A DNA stretch of 36,881 bases from Bacteroidota bacterium. GTDB taxonomy: Bacteria; Bacteroidota; Bacteroidia; AKYH767-A; OLB10. Shown here piece after piece: positions 34,099 through 36,881 of this stretch (position 1 is its first letter; the number at the start of each line of letters is the position of its first letter). The notes under the pieces were generated by a model, which saw only the letters and a list, made by a program, of their open reading frames with translations, searched no databases and was not told the origin of the DNA. The position numbers and the translations under genes are program-made. The stretch lies in assembly GCA_947453935.1 (NCBI GenBank), contig CANGJU010000012.1, positions 1-36,881 of the forward strand, given 5' to 3'.

Positions 34099-35401
34099 AT
34101 TGTTTGATAAAGCGAATGACTTGTCTGCTTGATTCAGAATTTATTGTTAAAAAGTAAATCCCATTGTTTAAACCTGAAACATCAATTGAATTACTATTAA
34201 TGAAATTCAAAATTATTTTATCATCAAGTCCACTAACGGTACCGCTGTAACGTAATTGATTTGCAGATTGAATAAATAAAATATCATTCGCAGGATTAGG
34301 ATAAAGCATAATTGAGTTGATCTCACTATTTTCAGTAATTCCGGTAGATGCACACATAGCATCATTCAATTTTCTCCAGATAGAATCAAGTAATGCGATA
34401 GAAACCTCTCCTGTATTCGGATTGTTTCCCATACGTACCATCACCAATCCTTTACTCTTCGCAACACTCACTAATTGTCCGTTTTTACCAATACCAGAAA
34501 ACATATCGCTTGGTGCATTCGGACAAATACTTCCAGGAAAAACAGTTTGTAAGGTAGGAACCATGAATGAACTCTTTCCATTTAACCACCACAAATAACC
34601 ATACGATTGATTTAAATTCTGAGAAGTATTTACCATTTGATGTCGGTAGGTAGTATCATTCATCAACGGAGTTGTATTCCATACAAAATCATTCTGTGCT
34701 AATAAACCAAATCTTGCCATACTACGTGGCGTACTCGCAAATACATTATCATAACCGCTCGTAAACCAAAATCCATCCATACCTGTTGGCGACTTCAATT
34801 TTGCCTGCGAGTAATTATTGATGGATAAATTAGTGGCATTCACAATCACATCTTCCAATAAAGTATAAGGAGCATTGTGATAGGCCCAGCGACTTCCTGC
34901 ATCTGCTTGATAAACTAAGCATGAATCAATTGTACAATGATTATCTGGAACGCCATCGTCTAATCCGCTTGTCATCATTAATTGATTTTTAATTTTGATG
35001 AGTGCTTCTTTTTGTGGAGGACAATTTGTCCAGCCAACACCTAAATAGTTGGAAGTTGTATCGTTAATTGATAGATAATTTTCTTCTTGTGCTTTACCCA
35101 CTAAAAATGAAGTAAGTGTTTTTCCTGCAGAAGCCCAATACCACAAACTATCCTTCGTAAAAGTTCCGAAGTATTTTTCTAAAACAATCTTTCCATCTTT
35201 TAAAACAATAAATCCTTTTGTATCCTGATTGCTGAGATAGGAATACAAAGAATCAATTTTATCAGGGCACCAGTTTAATGCAAGAGGAGAAATAGTATCC
35301 CAAGGCAAATTATTATTTGTTGGTGGAAAATATAACGGCTGTGAATAGCTGTTTACAAATCCAATGGTGAATAATAAAATAACTAAAACTAATTTTTTCA
35401 T
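34097..35401 (-). CDS. T9SS-exported serine hydrolase (beta-lactamase/class C PBP-like)
   Basis: The 434-residue protein has a signal peptide (MKKLVLVILLFTIGFVNSYS). The serine hydrolase domain shows S91-A-G-K94 (WASAGKT, the SxxK motif) and Y174-H-N176 (the YxN motif). The third motif is probably around GIGKNGQLV rather than a canonical KTG. After about residue 365 comes a T9SS type A sorting domain (LYPNPANDILFIQS ... GLNNGIYFLTI). It should be exported across the outer membrane. Such enzymes cleave esters, D-amino-acid peptides or beta-lactams; which one is unclear. It lies 48 bp downstream of the efflux adaptor on the same strand and could be in its operon. Confidence 0.88.
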   Translation of the reverse strand: MKKLVLVILLFTIGFVNSYSQPLYFPPTNNNLPWDTISPLALNWCPDKIDSLYSYLSNQDTKGFIVLKDGKIVLEKYFGTFTKDSLWYWASAGKTLTSFLVGKAQEENYLSINDTTSNYLGVGWTNCPPQKEALIKIKNQLMMTSGLDDGVPDNHCTIDSCLVYQADAGSRWAYHNAPYTLLEDVIVNATNLSINNYSQAKLKSPTGMDGFWFTSGYDNVFASTPRSMARFGLLAQNDFVWNTTPLMNDTTYRHQMVNTSQNLNQSYGYLWWLNGKSSFMVPTLQTVFPGSICPNAPSDMFSGIGKNGQLVSVAKSKGLVMVRMGNNPNTGEVSIALLDSIWRKLNDAMCASTGITENSEINSIMLYPNPANDILFIQSANQLRYSGTVSGLDDKIILNFINSNSIDVSGLNNGIYFLTINSESSRQVIRFIKQ

Positions 35402-35449
35402 TTGTATTTCGAATTTAAGAATAATAATCGATTAAATTATTTACTAAAA

Positions 35450-36577
35450 TCATTCTTCGGTATTTTTACTTTTCATTAAAATGCTGTAAGCTCCTTTTGT
35501 TACAAATTGTTTCGCTTCCGGATTAAAATTATTCATGAAGATAATTTGTGTACTACCATTCTCGCTATTACCAGTTTCAACTTCTGTCATCTCAAATTTA
35601 TTTTTACCATTTTCGTAAAAAACATAATGCTTGCCTTCAAACGTTACAATACTCTCATCCGAAATCACATAATCATTTTTACTAGCAACTTCTATTTCGG
35701 CATTCATGTACATCCCCGGAATTAATAGCTTGTCGTACTGATCAAAATGACAATGAATTTCAACACTTCTGTTTTCGGAGATATCTTTTCCAATTAAAAT
35801 AATTTCACACGGATATTTTTTATCAGGTTGCGTATTGGTGTAAGCTAAAAGTTTTTGTCCTATTTGTAAATCATCTATGTCTTTTTCAAATATATCCAGC
35901 GCTAAATGTATATCCTCAGGATTTACTAATTCAAAAAGCACATCTGTCGGATTCGCATATTTACCAATGTTTACATTCACCTTTGATACGTATCCATCAA
36001 TAGGCGAATGAATAGCAATTGACCTGGAAATTGTATTCTCATTTAAGTTTTCAGGATTAATACCTATCAATAATAATTTTTCACTTAATGATTTAACTAA
36101 AACTTTCTGTGAAGCATAATTCATGCTCGCTTCTTGAAAAACTTTATCACTTGCTGCAGCACTTTTATTAAGGGTCTCCTGTCGACTAAATTCATTCTGT
36201 AAAAATGTAAGTTTCGATTTTGCAGTTAGGTATTCTTGTTGCAAGGTGATGTATTGCTGATCTTCCATCAAAGCAATGCTTTCTCCTTTGTTGATATGCA
36301 TGCCTGGCAATAGTTTAGTATATTTCAAATAGCCACCTAAAGGAGCTGAGATGCTGACCATGTTTTGTGGCGGCACATCAATAACACCATTAACTTTTAA
36401 TAAGCTAGAGATGGATTTTTTTTCAATTGTCGAAAGTTGAATGCCTGCATTTTTAATTTGCGCATCTGAAAATACAATGGTCGTTTCATTAATTGCAGTT
36501 TCTTTCTCTGATTCTTTATTGCTGCTGCAAGATGAAATTGTAAGCAGAAAAAATATTGGGAGGATATAATTTTTCAT
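35450..36577 (-). CDS. RND efflux membrane-fusion lipoprotein (CusB/CzcB-like)
   Basis: The 375-residue protein begins with a lipoprotein signal whose lipobox cysteine is C17 (LLTISSC). The adaptor layout follows: a beta-barrel/lipoyl half (PQNMVSISAPLGGYLKY, then LLPGMHINKGESI), an alpha-helical hairpin (about 105-175), the second lipoyl half (IHSPIDGYVSKVNVNIG) and a beta-barrel domain with LIPGMYMNAEIEV. Such proteins bridge an RND pump and an outer-membrane channel. The CusB/CzcB type handles Cu, Ag, Zn, Co or Cd. The gene starts 7 bp after the preceding TolC-like end, so one operon is very likely. Confidence 0.9.
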   Translation of the reverse strand: MKNYILPIFFLLTISSCSSNKESEKETAINETTIVFSDAQIKNAGIQLSTIEKKSISSLLKVNGVIDVPPQNMVSISAPLGGYLKYTKLLPGMHINKGESIALMEDQQYITLQQEYLTAKSKLTFLQNEFSRQETLNKSAAASDKVFQEASMNYASQKVLVKSLSEKLLLIGINPENLNENTISRSIAIHSPIDGYVSKVNVNIGKYANPTDVLFELVNPEDIHLALDIFEKDIDDLQIGQKLLAYTNTQPDKKYPCEIILIGKDISENRSVEIHCHFDQYDKLLIPGMYMNAEIEVASKNDYVISDESIVTFEGKHYVFYENGKNKFEMTEVETGNSENGSTQIIFMNNFNPEAKQFVTKGAYSILMKSKNTEE

Positions 36578-36584
36578 GATGATT

Positions 36585-36881
36585 TTATTTTGATGTTAAA
36601 TAATTTAATTCATTGATGCAACGATTGAGTTCATAGCAAGCATCTGTATAATTACTTCTGATTTCGATAGAGTGATGAATAAGCATGGCCCATTCGATGT
36701 AATTTATTTCTCCTGAAGCAAACTTTTTATTTGCACTCGAAATGAGTTGTTCATTATCTGTCAAAGCATTTTTTTCGAAGTAATTCACTTTTGCATAAAT
36801 GAATTTATAGTTATCGATGCATGTATTTAGTTGAGCATTCAAAGTGTTTTTTTCGAAATCAAATTGTTCCTGATATTGTAA
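36585..36881 (-). CDS. C-terminus of TolC-like efflux protein or CusA-TolC fusion; 5' part outside window
   Basis: The frame enters from the right edge and ends in TAA at 36585, giving the last 98 residues. The helical segment with YFEKNALTDNEQLISSANKK, GEINYIEWAMLIHHSIEIR and the ending NELNYLTSK matches the last coiled-coil hairpin of TolC-family channels. In many Bacteroidota this region is fused to the C-terminus of a CusA/CzcA pump, which would fit the CusB-like gene 7 bp downstream. The window cannot decide between a separate channel and a fusion. Confidence 0.8.
   Translation of the reverse strand, partial: LQYQEQFDFEKNTLNAQLNTCIDNYKFIYAKVNYFEKNALTDNEQLISSANKKFASGEINYIEWAMLIHHSIEIRSNYTDACYELNRCINELNYLTSK

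Noticed and set aside
36585-36842. Complete small gene starting from TTG at 36842
   Set aside because: The same frame continues to the right edge and the sequence matches a TolC C-terminus, so it is the end of a larger gene.

Overview
This window looks like a low-GC chromosome segment from a member of the Bacteroidota. The evidence is Bacteroidota-type promoters (TTTG about 19-21 bp before TAnnTTTG), type IX secretion (T9SS) sorting domains on secreted proteins, a CNT nucleoside transporter, DUF4468 and SprB/PKD-like surface modules, and the acpP-fabF-rnc gene order with purN divergent. I cannot name a genus.

Layout. 1-3933 (minus) is a very large secreted M4 (thermolysin-type) protease whose T9SS tail runs off the left edge. 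4303-8048 (plus) holds a TPR-transmembrane class III adenylate cyclase, then an aldo/keto reductase translationally coupled to an alpha/beta hydrolase. 8241-10903 holds a strongly folded 5' leader and nrdA, without a neighbouring nrdB. A small unknown gene follows, then two AT-rich genes for a surface protein and a GH5-like glycoside hydrolase (11922-14287). 14398-21140 (all minus) is a housekeeping block: M28 peptidase, lysS, rpoN, an array of palindromic repeats, and asnS. dxs (plus) starts the next stretch.

23280-27430 looks like a decayed accessory/defence patch between dxs and purN. It contains a short C-terminal remnant resembling a DUF2075 helicase, an apparently intact HNH restriction-type endonuclease, two secreted or outer-membrane proteins (DUF4468; a Cys-rich Ada-like motif joined to a beta-barrel), and a McrB-like gene that has an in-frame TGA and lacks its AAA+ domain but keeps a near-perfect promoter.

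purN (minus) and acpP-fabF-rnc (plus) flank about 2 kb that is packed with dispersed palindromes (28147-28620), a small membrane ORF, a NUMOD4/HNH-type protein with an HTH tail, and a possible sRNA. The right end holds rnc, a nucleoside transporter, a T9SS-exported serine beta-lactamase-like hydrolase, and the end of a heavy-metal RND efflux operon (membrane-fusion lipoprotein plus the C-terminus of a TolC-like protein or CusA-TolC fusion).

The least ordinary items are the nrdA leader RNA, the interrupted McrB gene, the two families of dispersed palindromic repeats, the domesticated-looking NUMOD4 protein, and the Ada-like-motif/beta-barrel fusion. No tRNA, rRNA, CRISPR array or insertion sequence was recognised.
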